DNA from: Paludifilum halophilum
Lineage (GTDB): Bacteria > Bacillota > Bacilli > Thermoactinomycetales > DSM-45169
Length of the DNA: 64,000 bases
Direction: 5' to 3'
Assembly (NCBI RefSeq): GCF_002245355.1
Contig: NZ_NOWF01000006.1
Location: 124,001 to 188,000 of the forward strand
Shown piece after piece: positions 27,607 to 36,035 of the stretch. The translations under genes and the position numbers were made by a program. Position 1 is the first letter of the stretch, and the number at the start of each line of letters is the position of its first letter. The notes beneath the pieces were generated by a model that was not told where the DNA came from, did no database searches, and was given only the letters and a program-made list of their open reading frames with translations.

Positions 27607-27845
27607 GGAATTCCCCCGAATTAAATCTTGTGTTTACGAAATGGAAAAAGAACGAACAAAGTCTAACCGGTTGAACCCTGTTGCCGCAAACCGGTCAGAT
27701 AAGGTATAACTATTATTATAGCATCAATTGGAAAGTTTTTGTGGTTGACAAAGGGAAAGGGAAAAAGTAATTGCCTCACTCATCGAACACTATATTTAAA
27801 AATTACTCATAATATCATAAGTTACAATCGTCCCACCAAGGAGGG
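27607..27845. promoter_or_regulatory. divergent promoter region of pAgo and toxin gene
   Basis: For the leftward pAgo a TATAAT-like box lies at about 27712-27717 on the minus strand without a clear -35. For the rightward gene TTGACA at 27746-27751 is followed 17 bases later by TAATTG. The stretch is A/T-rich and holds an inverted pair AACCGGTT/AAACCGGT near 27667-27698. Confidence 0.35.
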
Positions 27846-29975
27846 ATGCAGTTGGTTGAATCCTTACGCCGGTTGGGAACCGCCTTTCTGGAGTACCTGG
27901 ACCAACGCCGAAAACGGTGGGCGGATAAGCATCCTCTGCTCCTTTCGCGGCTGAAAAAAGTCTATATCGTTCTGGCTTGGCTGCTGTTGATTCTGGCTGT
28001 GCTGGCCTGGATCTTCATCCCGCAGGCCCGGGAAGCGCTGATCCAGTTTTTGTGGAGCTATTATTTGTTGTGGCAGTTTTGGTTCTTATCCCGAAGCAAG
28101 ACATTTTCCTGGACTCCCTATGCCCGGTTGTTTGCGGTGGGAGCCTGGATCATCGCTCCTTTGTCCGCCTTGATGATCTACAGCACCCACGGATTGTTCG
28201 TCGACGGTTCCGTCTCAATCGGGGAGGATTGGAGCAGCGACATTTACGGGCCGATCGTGGAAGAAAGCGTCAAACTCTTGCCCTTTTTCCTGCTGTTCCT
28301 GTTCACCCGTCGCACCCAATCCTTCAGCCTGACGGATTACATGCTGACCGGGGCAGCGGTGGGAGTCGGTTTCGATTTTATGGAAGAAGTGGTTCGCCGA
28401 TGGGTGACGGCGGATTCGAACAACAGCCTGCTCGGCATCTTGGCCCGTCTCGCCACCGATACCGAGCAAAAATGGGAGATCTTCACCCTCTTTCCGGGCT
28501 CCTTCGAGGACGGAGAGGCGATTTCAGTCGGTCACGGAGTTTGGACGGGACTGATCACACTGGCTATCGGCTTAGCCATCCAATTTAGAGTAAAATGGGG
28601 CCAAAAGGCTTACCTGCTCCCGGTCCTCGTCTGGTGCTGGGCCACCTTCGACCACGGTGCATGGAACGCCCACAACGATTCAATGCCCGATTTCGCCTCC
28701 TTTCTTTATACTTTGGGAGTCCATGGGCACCTCTACAAGTGGACCTTCGTACTGGCCATTCTGATCGCTATCTGGATCGACTTCCGGGACTTGAACCGGG
28801 TTCGGGATCAACTTCCCTCCCTGCCTCGGGAAACCGTGTTGGAACCGGTCACCGAATTCCTCACGGTTTGTCAGTCTTTGTTTCGTGGTCGGAAGATCTG
28901 GGGCCATGCAATGCTGTTGATCCGGGAACGGAGAGAGTTGGGTTTCTCCCTGTTGCATGAGAGCGAAGCAGGGAAGCGAGAAACTCTTCGGGAATCAGTG
29001 GAGAAGCGGGCCGTCTTTTTAGCGGGGGCTTTCGCTACCGGGATAGCCCTGCTGTTGCTCATCGGATGGCCTTCCATCAATCCCGACTGGACCGACGCCT
29101 ACTTTGCGGGCTTGCTGGACCGCCTCTCAGATTGGTGGCAGGGACTAAACGGCTGGGAAAAAGCGGGGATCATCGTTACCACCGCCTTGGCAGGCGGCGT
29201 CCTCACCCTCGCTACCGGCGGCGGCTTCCTGGCCGGAGGCTTTACCGCCCTGGGAGCGGCTCTCACCGTCCAGGACATCCTGAAAAACCCGGAGCCGATG
29301 AAAAAATTCTTGGAAGACCCGATGGGCATCATCCAAGAGTGGGGACGAAAGCTGGGCAAACTCCCTCCCCAGGAAGCCGGTGCCGTCATCCTGGCAGTAG
29401 CGGCGGATCAGATCCTGAAGCGAACACCCGCCGGCAGGCTGGTCGACGAACTGGCAGATCTGATCAAGAACCGGACGCAACGGTTCGCGAGAAAGTGGAT
29501 GCCGGGCAGTCAGGTGCAGGAAGCCGGTACAGGGATGAGAGTGGATGTGAATGAGCCGGATTACCGGCAAAGTTCGAGGGATGGATCTTCAGGCGGCGGT
29601 TTCGGGAAGGAGCCGGTTGAGAAAGAAATTAAGCCTATTGAATTAGGGCATGCTACGACTAAAGATTATAGGAAAACATTTTTCATGCATCATCCGGAGC
29701 TAAAAGGAGAGGTAGTGGTACATCATGCAGTTGAGCAAAAAATGTTGAACCGCTTTCCAGAATTGTGTTCATGGCAAGAAATCCATTCTTATGAGAATCT
29801 TCGGGGAATACCTCGAGAATTAAATCCAGATTTACACCTTTCTACAATACGCAAAGAATGGAACCAGTTCTATAAACAGTTTAGGGGAGGACCTGGTCCG
29901 ACAAAAGAACAAGTACTTAAAAAAGCTGCTGAAATCGACATAAAGCTGGGTAAATTGTTTACTCCCCCAAAGTAG
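27846..29975 (+). CDS. PrsW-like membrane protein with C-terminal toxin tip
   Basis: A 709-residue modular protein. Residues about 38-310 form a multi-helix membrane domain with PrsW protease motifs: EESVK (139-143), FDFMEE (176-181), H230 and FDHGAWN (268-274). A second hydrophobic block (about 388-480) and a Gly/Ser linker (about 575-590) follow. The tip (about 596-709) contains VVVHHAVEQ (H626, H627), NLRGIPREL and LHLSTIRKEWNQFY, resembling HH-type nuclease toxins of polymorphic systems. PrsW domains are known as export modules of such toxins. DNA becomes markedly more A/T-rich near 29615, where the tip begins. A TTG at 27852 may be the true start given GGAGGG just before the ATG. Confidence 0.75.
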   Translation: MQLVESLRRLGTAFLEYLDQRRKRWADKHPLLLSRLKKVYIVLAWLLLILAVLAWIFIPQAREALIQFLWSYYLLWQFWFLSRSKTFSWTPYARLFAVGAWIIAPLSALMIYSTHGLFVDGSVSIGEDWSSDIYGPIVEESVKLLPFFLLFLFTRRTQSFSLTDYMLTGAAVGVGFDFMEEVVRRWVTADSNNSLLGILARLATDTEQKWEIFTLFPGSFEDGEAISVGHGVWTGLITLAIGLAIQFRVKWGQKAYLLPVLVWCWATFDHGAWNAHNDSMPDFASFLYTLGVHGHLYKWTFVLAILIAIWIDFRDLNRVRDQLPSLPRETVLEPVTEFLTVCQSLFRGRKIWGHAMLLIRERRELGFSLLHESEAGKRETLRESVEKRAVFLAGAFATGIALLLLIGWPSINPDWTDAYFAGLLDRLSDWWQGLNGWEKAGIIVTTALAGGVLTLATGGGFLAGGFTALGAALTVQDILKNPEPMKKFLEDPMGIIQEWGRKLGKLPPQEAGAVILAVAADQILKRTPAGRLVDELADLIKNRTQRFARKWMPGSQVQEAGTGMRVDVNEPDYRQSSRDGSSGGGFGKEPVEKEIKPIELGHATTKDYRKTFFMHHPELKGEVVVHHAVEQKMLNRFPELCSWQEIHSYENLRGIPRELNPDLHLSTIRKEWNQFYKQFRGGPGPTKEQVLKKAAEIDIKLGKLFTPPK

Positions 29976-29984
29976 GTGATTTGT

Positions 29985-30458
29985 TTGAAACTGTTTCAAT
30001 TGGAACCGGAAGTAGCTGGTGGTTGGGGCGAAAATACGATTATCGCAAACCTGGATGAATATCGACAAAAAGGGGCAAGACCCAATGTAACCAATTTACA
30101 CTATGAGTTCGACGGTTGGCTGGGTGATGAATTGTTAGAATCAACACCGTGTTTTATCGTCACAACCGATCTGGAAAGAGCGATCAAAGATCAAAACCTT
30201 AGCGGTGTTACCTTTACTAAAGTAGAAATCAGCACCACTCCTGAATTTGATGAGCTGTATCCGGATCGAACCCTTCCGGAGTTTAAGCGATTGATACCTC
30301 TCGGGGAAGTCCAAATATCCGATGATGGTAGAGTCACTGACTGGTCCCGGCAGGATTTCTGTCTAAGCCAAAAGGATTATTTGGTTGTCACTGAAAGAGC
30401 TTTCCAACTTCTTAAACAGTATCAGTTAGATCAATGTGATATAACATCATTACGTTAA
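29985..30458 (+). CDS. candidate immunity protein
   Basis: A 157-residue soluble acidic protein directly after the toxin gene, in the position where polymorphic toxins carry their cognate immunity gene. Visible segments are ENTIIANLDEYRQKG, LLESTPCFIVTTDLERAI and LVVTERAFQLLKQYQL; I do not recognise a named family. The TTG at 29985 has AGGTG at the right distance; a GTG at 29976 overlaps it. Low G+C, like the toxin tip. A terminator follows. The role is inferred from position. Confidence 0.6.
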   Translation: MKLFQLEPEVAGGWGENTIIANLDEYRQKGARPNVTNLHYEFDGWLGDELLESTPCFIVTTDLERAIKDQNLSGVTFTKVEISTTPEFDELYPDRTLPEFKRLIPLGEVQISDDGRVTDWSRQDFCLSQKDYLVVTERAFQLLKQYQLDQCDITSLR

Positions 30459-30486
30459 AAGCCAGGGAACCCCCTCTGGCTTCATT
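30457..30486 (+). terminator. terminator after the first immunity gene
   Basis: AAGCCAG (30459-30465) pairs with CTGGCTT (30476-30482), followed by CATTTT. Confidence 0.6.
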
Positions 30487-30502
30487 TTAAGGAGATCAGT
30501 CA

Positions 30503-30787
30503 ATGAGAAAGGCTACCGGGGAATTCTGGAATAACAGGGGGCAGTGCTTATTAAAATCGATGAGGACCGGCTACCGTTATTTGAGAATCTGGAAGCATAC
30601 TGGCGACGGAGAGAACCAGGAAAAAGTCAAGAAATACAAGAAAAAAATCTTCAGCTTTTCTCCTGAACGGCAACTGTTGCTAAGGGGAGGAATTTACACA
30701 GAACTGGACTTGCTCCCGAAAAGGCTTTGGAACAAATCGGAAAAACCTTTGATGACTACGGTATCCCAGTTGAATTTTGACAAATGA
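30503..30787 (+). pseudogene. decayed orphan immunity-type gene (fragment 1)
   Basis: An ATG with AAGGAG opens MRKATGEFWNNRG. The best protein-like continuation then lies in another frame (AVLIKIDEDRLPLFENLEAY, later LAPEKALEQIGKTFDDYG), interrupted by a stop. This looks like a frameshifted gene of the immunity array. The family is not recognised. Confidence 0.4.
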
Positions 30788-30885
30788 AGTGGTCTGGAGG
30801 TCAATGAGTTGGACGCCTACCGGTTAATGTTTCCTATCTGGAGAAAGATTATACTGAAGTTGGTTTAGAAATCTCAAAAGTTTTA

Positions 30886-31561
30886 ATGAAACATTGGGGG
30901 GCCATTCAGAGCTTGGATGGGAGTGGACCAGAGCCAAATCCTCCTTTCTATAACATTGGTTCAATGAATCAGTTAGAAGAAGAAGTGCACAAAAAACAAA
31001 AAGAAGGTAAATACCGACTTTTTGACTTAACGTTTTTTAATCCACTCATTAAAGACGAAACGTATGTAAACAGGTTGCATCTAAGCCCTCGCTTTCTCGA
31101 GTTGAATAAATACGACGATATTAAACATTTAAAAACAGAGGACCCCCTGGTTAATGCCCATAGGACAGGTGTTTATTGATGTAGCTTCTCAAACTTCTAT
31201 TAAAGAATTATGGTTTGGTCAAGGTTGGAATGCTTTCATGGGAGAGCCTGCCTTCCTGTATCGCCCATCAAAGTTATTCGACCGGGTTCAGCATAGTTTA
31301 TATATCCTAAAGACGAAAGACGAAGTCCTCTCCCTTGTCGACCGATTCCATCGACAGATCCCTGCTGAACTGGTAACCCATTTCCTACGGGAACGGCTGG
31401 ATTACGATTCCGTACAGGAAATGGGCGACAACAAGATCTTGGTTCGGTTCTACGACCGGGAGCTAACCAAACTGAAAGCGGACCCGCGGGTTGTATTAAA
31501 GGATCTGGGGGAACATATCAATCGCTACTGTGCAGAAAAAGGGGTAAAACTGTACAACTGA
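30886..31561 (+). pseudogene. frameshifted hypothetical gene of the immunity array
   Basis: Two consecutive open segments in different frames: 30886-31179 (contains KYRLFDLTFFNPLIKDETYV) and 31154-31561 (contains RVQHSLYILKTKDEVLSLVD and ends EKGVKLYN). The second has no ribosome site, so one ancestral gene broken by a frameshift near 31150 is the simplest reading. No family recognised. Low G+C and position suggest a former immunity protein. Confidence 0.4.
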
Positions 31562-31585
31562 TTTCTACCCAACCTGTTGATGGAT

Positions 31586-31622
31586 GGCTTACTTTCATAA
31601 GTGAGCCTTTTCTTTTTTATTC
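31586..31622 (+). terminator. intrinsic terminator
   Basis: GGCTTAC (31586-31592) pairs with GTGAGCC (31601-31607), followed by TTTTCTTTTTT. Confidence 0.75.
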
Positions 31623-31643
31623 TCCTTAAAACGGAGTGATCAG

Positions 31644-32099
31644 ATGTTTGAAAAGGATCCAAAAGTTTATCGGCTGCTTGAATGTGATGATCATGGAAAT
31701 TACATCGGTTTAGATGGCGTGAGAGAACAGGTAGATGAAATAACTCCAAGCCGTCTGGAAGGTGTCACAAGGCTTTCGTTTCATGGGAATCGAGCTGTTC
31801 GTTTTGAAGCCACGTTAACGTTATTAGGCTGGTTCGAACCAGTGGCTTTAGATGCATGCAAAGCGATTCTCGACTCAAACTTAATGAACGAAGGCCCCCC
31901 CTTGTCACCCCATCGCCTTTGGGAAGTAGACTGTTCATATGAAGAATTAGCCTCCCAGTTGGTGGGTGGAGTTGGAATTTATTCATGGAACACACAGAAG
32001 AAATTATTAAGATGGCTGATCAAGATTAAGAAAGCTGCTGACCAGGTGATGGTTAGCAGCTTTCTATGTTTTACATTCATCCGCTTGGACCGACTGTGA
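31644..32099 (+). CDS. hypothetical protein, possible immunity gene
   Basis: A 151-residue soluble protein preceded by CGGAGTGATC at a good distance. Segments such as VYRLLECDDHGNYIGLDGVR and ALDACKAILDSNLM show no family I can name. It closes the array of small genes behind the PrsW-like toxin, which is the reason to suspect an immunity role. Its last 20 codons run through a strong hairpin (32033-32065), so the natural 3' end may have been replaced. Confidence 0.5.
   Translation: MFEKDPKVYRLLECDDHGNYIGLDGVREQVDEITPSRLEGVTRLSFHGNRAVRFEATLTLLGWFEPVALDACKAILDSNLMNEGPPLSPHRLWEVDCSYEELASQLVGGVGIYSWNTQKKLLRWLIKIKKAADQVMVSSFLCFTFIRLDRL
32031..32067. terminator. hairpin overlapping the 3' end of the preceding gene
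   Basis: AAAGCTGCTGACC pairs with GGTTAGCAGCTTT. The stem resembles the GGCTGCTGAC hairpin at the end of the IS1182 remnant at 14.93 kb, hinting at past IS activity here. Confidence 0.5.
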
Positions 32100-32138
32100 A
32101 TCACGATTGGCTCCCCTTGACTCGGGGGAGTATCATAG

Positions 32139-33134
32139 ATGACAGAAATGATCAAAACGTATCAACAGAAAACGGGAGTGGAGCGATTGATGAAGTCCAT
32201 TTCGTGGAAAGACGGGTGGAAATCCGGAATCGGTACGGTATGGGAACTGGGGAAAATCATCTTTCCCATCACCCTGATTGTCGGCGTGCTACAACATACA
32301 CCGGTGATCGACACACTGATCGCCTGGGTATCGCCGGCGATGTCCTGGCTCGGCCTGCCCGGGGAAGCCGCTATTCCCCTCGTATTGGGCAATCTCCTCA
32401 ATCTTTACGCCGCGATCGGAGCCATGCTTCCTCTGGAGTTGAAAGTCAAGGAGGTCTTTATCCTGGCGGTGATGCTCTCTTTTTCCCACGCATTACCCCT
32501 GGAATCTGCCGTCTGCAAGCGGGCCGGGATCAGCAGTCTCCTGATCACCTCAGTCCGGATGGGCCTGGCCGCAGTGAGCGGGGCTCTGATCCATGCATTC
32601 TGGAACGGCGGACAGGAGACGGTCCGTTTCAGCGGAGGCGGACCCGCCGAAGAGACCGTCTCCGGATGGGGGGAAATCATCTTATCCGCCTTGCAGACAG
32701 CGGGATCCAGTATCCTCCAGCTGGCCGTCATTGTCATCCCCTTGATGCTGGGGATTCAAGTAATGCGCGATCTCGGTTTTCTGGATCGGTTCGCCGAGTG
32801 GATGAAGCCGCTGATGAAACCGCTGGGTATTGCACCCCGGGGCTCCGTCACTTTAACCAGCGGACTCTTGATCGGTCTGTCCTTCGGAGCGGGAGTGATT
32901 TTGCAACAGACCCGGGAAAAGCGATTCACCCGGCGGGAAATCACATTGATTCTCATCTTTCTGGCCTGTTGCCACGGGGTGATTGAGGATACCCTGATCT
33001 TTGTGCCCTTGGGGATTCCGGTATGGCCCCTGCTGTTCATCCGCCTTATCGCCGCCATATTGCTAACACTGATTATCGCCCGGCTGTGGCCGGCAGAGCC
33101 CCTACAGAAACCCCGGGAAGTACCCAACCATTGA
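32139..33134 (+). CDS. nucleoside-recognition (Gate) domain membrane protein
   Basis: A 331-residue integral membrane protein with about eight helices and two Gate-domain halves. Typical segments are GTVWELGKIIFPITLIVGVL, LSFSHALPLESAV and, in the second half, LLIGLSFGAGVILQQ and ACCHGVIEDTLIF. The family includes nucleoside transporters and spore maturation proteins, and the substrate is unknown. GGGGGAG precedes the ATG at 32139; the ATG at 32190 with GGAGTGGAG is an alternative. It is followed by a clear terminator. Confidence 0.78.
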   Translation: MTEMIKTYQQKTGVERLMKSISWKDGWKSGIGTVWELGKIIFPITLIVGVLQHTPVIDTLIAWVSPAMSWLGLPGEAAIPLVLGNLLNLYAAIGAMLPLELKVKEVFILAVMLSFSHALPLESAVCKRAGISSLLITSVRMGLAAVSGALIHAFWNGGQETVRFSGGGPAEETVSGWGEIILSALQTAGSSILQLAVIVIPLMLGIQVMRDLGFLDRFAEWMKPLMKPLGIAPRGSVTLTSGLLIGLSFGAGVILQQTREKRFTRREITLILIFLACCHGVIEDTLIFVPLGIPVWPLLFIRLIAAILLTLIIARLWPAEPLQKPREVPNH

Positions 33135-33145
33135 GGCTGATAAAA

Positions 33146-33184
33146 CAACATCCGGCTCCCTCCTTCAGGGGGCCGGATGTTTAT
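33146..33184 (+). terminator. terminator of the Gate-domain gene
   Basis: AACATCCGGC (33147-33156) pairs with GCCGGATGTT (33172-33181), followed by T residues. Confidence 0.8.
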
Positions 33185-33252
33185 GTGAACCGGAAATCCC
33201 GCTACAAAAAATATCCTCGTCAACATCAGATCAATTTTTTTTGATTTAGGAA

Positions 33253-33304
33253 TTGAAACATCAAACAAAATTGATATATAATCAAATCAACAAAAGTTGA
33301 TTTG
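33253..33304 (+). promoter_or_regulatory. arsI-arsR promoter with palindromic ArsR operator
   Basis: TTGAAA (33253-33258), 18 bases, TATAAT (33277-33282). Directly downstream lies a perfect palindrome CAAATCAAC-AAAA-GTTGATTTG (33283-33304), the pattern of ArsR-family operators, placed to block transcription start. More ATCAA/TTGAT half-sites lie at 33224-33275. Confidence 0.8.
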
Positions 33305-33326
33305 AGGGATAAGGAGAGGATACAAA

Positions 33327-33752
33327 ATGGTATTAAAGCCTCATATGGCCATCAACGTAAAGAATTTAGACGCTTCCATCCGGTTTTATCGTCATCTGTT
33401 CGGGGAGGAACCGGCCAAGGTACGCCCCGGATATGCAAAATTCGACCTGGATGAGCCGGCCCTGAACTTCACCCTGAATGAAGGCGGCGAAGTCATCGGT
33501 GGGATCAATCACTTGGGAATCCAAGTCGAGTCGACTGAAGCAGTCACGGCCGCCAAAGAACGTTTGAAAAACGCCGGGTTGGCCTCCTTCGATGAAATGG
33601 ATACGACCTGTTGCTACGCCCGCCAGGACAAAATCTGGGTCACCAGCCCCGATGGTCATCAATGGGAAGTCTTTTTTGTCAAAGAAGATGCGGATCGATT
33701 CGGACAGTCACCGAATATTCCGAAACCTGAAAATGCTTGTTGCACTTCCTGA
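33327..33752 (+). CDS. arsI: ArsI/CadI-type metalloenzyme (C-As lyase)
   Basis: A 141-residue vicinal-oxygen-chelate protein. It has the N-terminal HMAINVKNLDASIRFYRHLF, the middle GGINHLGIQVES and the vicinal cysteine pair in MDTTCCYARQ, then WVTSPDGHQWEVFFVKED. These are ArsI traits, the dioxygenase that cleaves the carbon-arsenic bond of trivalent methyl- or phenyl-arsenicals. The ArsR operator upstream and arsR downstream support an organoarsenical role. CadI-like metal binding is the alternative. Confidence 0.85.
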   Translation: MVLKPHMAINVKNLDASIRFYRHLFGEEPAKVRPGYAKFDLDEPALNFTLNEGGEVIGGINHLGIQVESTEAVTAAKERLKNAGLASFDEMDTTCCYARQDKIWVTSPDGHQWEVFFVKEDADRFGQSPNIPKPENACCTS

Positions 33753-33776
33753 CCGACATCAACCGAAGTTCATCGA

Positions 33777-33806
33777 GCGAAACCTGGGGCAGTGCCCAGG
33801 TTTCGC
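33777..33806 (+). other. hairpin between arsI and arsR
   Basis: GCGAAACCTGGG pairs perfectly with CCCAGGTTTCGC around a six-base loop. No T run follows; it sits just before the arsR ribosome site and may protect or attenuate the transcript. Confidence 0.5.
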
Positions 33807-33826
33807 CCCAAAAAGGAGGAGTCTCG

Positions 33827-34162
33827 ATGACTGGAACTTATGAACCGTTGTCCCTGATCGCCCGGGCACTGTCAGACCCGATCCGGTGTCAAATTCTCGA
33901 CTTGATCGCCCGAGGCAGTACCGAGGAAACCACACCGTGTTGTTCCATCGGAATGTGTGTCTGTGACATCCAAGACGCTTTAAATCTCAAGCAATCCAAA
34001 GTCTCTTATCACCTCAAGGAACTGAAAAATGCAGGCCTGTTGCATGAACGCAAACAAGGGAAGTGGAACTATTACTCCGTCAACCAAGCCGCGCTAAGGA
34101 CCTTCTGCGAGGAACTCTCCCACCGTTTTCACCTGTCGGAAGAGGTCGTCACCCCTTCTTAA
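33827..34162 (+). CDS. arsR: ArsR-family As(III)-responsive repressor
   Basis: A 111-residue winged-helix repressor. The helix-turn-helix reads CDIQDALNLKQSKVSYHLKE, followed by the wing region KQGKWNYYSV. Several cysteines cluster just before it (TPCCSIGMCVC), plausible for trivalent arsenic or antimony binding and release from DNA. The ATG at 33827 is set by AAAGGAGGA. It should autoregulate the arsI-arsR operon through the palindrome at 33283-33304. Confidence 0.88.
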   Translation: MTGTYEPLSLIARALSDPIRCQILDLIARGSTEETTPCCSIGMCVCDIQDALNLKQSKVSYHLKELKNAGLLHERKQGKWNYYSVNQAALRTFCEELSHRFHLSEEVVTPS

Positions 34163-34176
34163 GGGGAGAGAACGAA

Positions 34177-34205
34177 TGGACCCTACCGAATCCGGTAGGG
34201 TCCTC
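34177..34205. terminator. terminator between arsR and the ABC exporter genes
   Basis: GGACCCTACC (34178-34187) pairs with GGTAGGGTCC (34194-34203). It lies between convergent units and may serve both. Confidence 0.65.
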
Positions 34206-34209
34206 CGAT

Positions 34210-36021
34210 TCAGCCGGCATCCAGTACCCGGAATTGCGCAGTGACCAGGTTGTAGTATTCCCCCTTTCGCTTCATCAGCTCGTCATGGTCTCCCTGTTCG
34301 ATGATGCGGCCGTTTTCCAGCACGACGATGTGATCGGCGTCGCGGATGGTGGAAAGCCGGTGGGCGATCATGATGGCGGTGCGGCCCGCTAACAGCTTTT
34401 TCAGGGCATGCTGGATCTTCAATTCCGTCTCCGTGTCTATGCTGGCTGTCGCTTCATCCAGGATGATAATCCGCGGGTCAGCCAACAACGTGCGGGCAAA
34501 GGAAAGTAATTGTCGTTCCCCGGTGGAGAGGATGTTGCCTCGTTCTTCCACTTCGGTGGCATACCCCTGGGGCAGGCGGCGGATAAAAGAATCCGCTCCC
34601 ACCGCCTCGGCGGCTTTGATCACGTCATCATCGGCGGCGTCCGGACGTCCGAAGCGAATATTTTCCATAATCGTGCCGGAAAAGATAAACGTCTCCTGCA
34701 AAACGATACTCACCTGGGAACGCAGGTCATCCAGGCGCAGATCCCGGAGATCCTGTCCGTCGATGGCCACTCGTCCTTCCGTCGGATCGTAAAACCGACA
34801 GATCAAATTCACGATGGAGGTTTTGCCGGAACCGGTATGGCCGACCAGCGCCACCTTCTCTCCGGGCTGGAAGGTCAGATCGACCCCGTCCAGAGCCCTC
34901 CGTTTCCCATCATAGGAAAAAACGACATCCTCCAATTCCACACGACCCCGAATTTTTCCCATCGGTTGAGCATCCTTTTTTTCCGGAACCGAAGGTTTTT
35001 CATCTAGAAACTCAAAGATCCGCTCCGTGGAGGCCATCGCCATCAGGAGTTGGTTGTACACCTGACCCAACCGGGAAATCGGTTCCCAGAAATTACCCAT
35101 ATAATAGGCAAAAGCGACGAAGACCCCGATACTGATGCTCCCGTCCTGAATCAGAAAGGCCCCATAACCGATCAGGACGGCCGTACCCGCCGCCCCGGTC
35201 ATTTCCACAAAGGGACGGAAGGTGGCACTCTTTTTGGTGGCATCGTTCCAAGCACGGAAATTTTCCGTATTCAGACGCGTGAAATAACTCATGTTTTCCT
35301 TCTCTTGGGTGAAGGATTGGGTAACGCGCATTCCCTGAATACTTTCATTAAGATGGGAATTAATAATGGATTGCTTCAATCGGACATTCTGCCAAGAACG
35401 GCGTATCAGTCGGCGCAATTTGACGGAAATGAAAAACATCACCGGCAACACCAGCAGGATCGCCGCCGTCAATGAGGGGCTGAGCACCGTCAACATGATG
35501 ATGATTCCCATCAGCAAAATCATATCCATAATCACGTTGACAATCCCGTTGGTCAAAAGCTCCTGCAGCGAATTGATATCGTTCGTAATCCGCACCAGAA
35601 TGGAACCCGCCGAACGCTGGTCGAAAAACCGGTGGGATAACCGCTGGATGTGGCGGAACAGATGCTGGCGCAGATCGTAAATGACAGATTGCCCCAGCAA
35701 TTGCATCCACCGGATGCGAAGCGTGTTGGCGATCCAGCTGAGACTGTACATCCCGGCGATCACCCCGACGAAAATCAACAGCAGGCCCCCGTTCTTATCA
35801 ACCAGTGCGTGATCGATCGCCAGACTGATCATATAAGGAGCGAACAGACGCACCCCCGTCGCTAGGACCATCGCCAGCAGTGCCAATGGCAACAACTTTT
35901 TCGTATACGGTTTGATATAGGAAAACAACCGGGTCATCAACGCCCAGTTAAAAGGCTTTTCAATCACCCGATCACTGGAATAATAAAATCGCTCTTTCTT
36001 TGTTTCGGATGTGGCTCTCAT
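34210..36021 (-). CDS. ABC exporter half, BmrD/YheH-like
   Basis: A 603-residue half-transporter: six-helix permease domain (about 30-320) then ATPase. Walker A is VALVGHTGSGKTS, the signature is altered to LSTGERQLLSFA, and Walker B keeps the catalytic Glu (IIILDEATASID). Paired with the upstream half, whose Walker B has Asp in place of Glu, this gives one degenerate and one canonical ATP site, as in heterodimeric multidrug exporters such as BmrCD. The ATG at 36021 is preferred for AAAGGGG spacing. The gap from the partner's stop is 14 bases. Confidence 0.88.
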   Translation of the reverse strand: MRATSETKKERFYYSSDRVIEKPFNWALMTRLFSYIKPYTKKLLPLALLAMVLATGVRLFAPYMISLAIDHALVDKNGGLLLIFVGVIAGMYSLSWIANTLRIRWMQLLGQSVIYDLRQHLFRHIQRLSHRFFDQRSAGSILVRITNDINSLQELLTNGIVNVIMDMILLMGIIIMLTVLSPSLTAAILLVLPVMFFISVKLRRLIRRSWQNVRLKQSIINSHLNESIQGMRVTQSFTQEKENMSYFTRLNTENFRAWNDATKKSATFRPFVEMTGAAGTAVLIGYGAFLIQDGSISIGVFVAFAYYMGNFWEPISRLGQVYNQLLMAMASTERIFEFLDEKPSVPEKKDAQPMGKIRGRVELEDVVFSYDGKRRALDGVDLTFQPGEKVALVGHTGSGKTSIVNLICRFYDPTEGRVAIDGQDLRDLRLDDLRSQVSIVLQETFIFSGTIMENIRFGRPDAADDDVIKAAEAVGADSFIRRLPQGYATEVEERGNILSTGERQLLSFARTLLADPRIIILDEATASIDTETELKIQHALKKLLAGRTAIMIAHRLSTIRDADHIVVLENGRIIEQGDHDELMKRKGEYYNLVTAQFRVLDAG

Positions 36022-36035
36022 GGCATCCATCCCCT

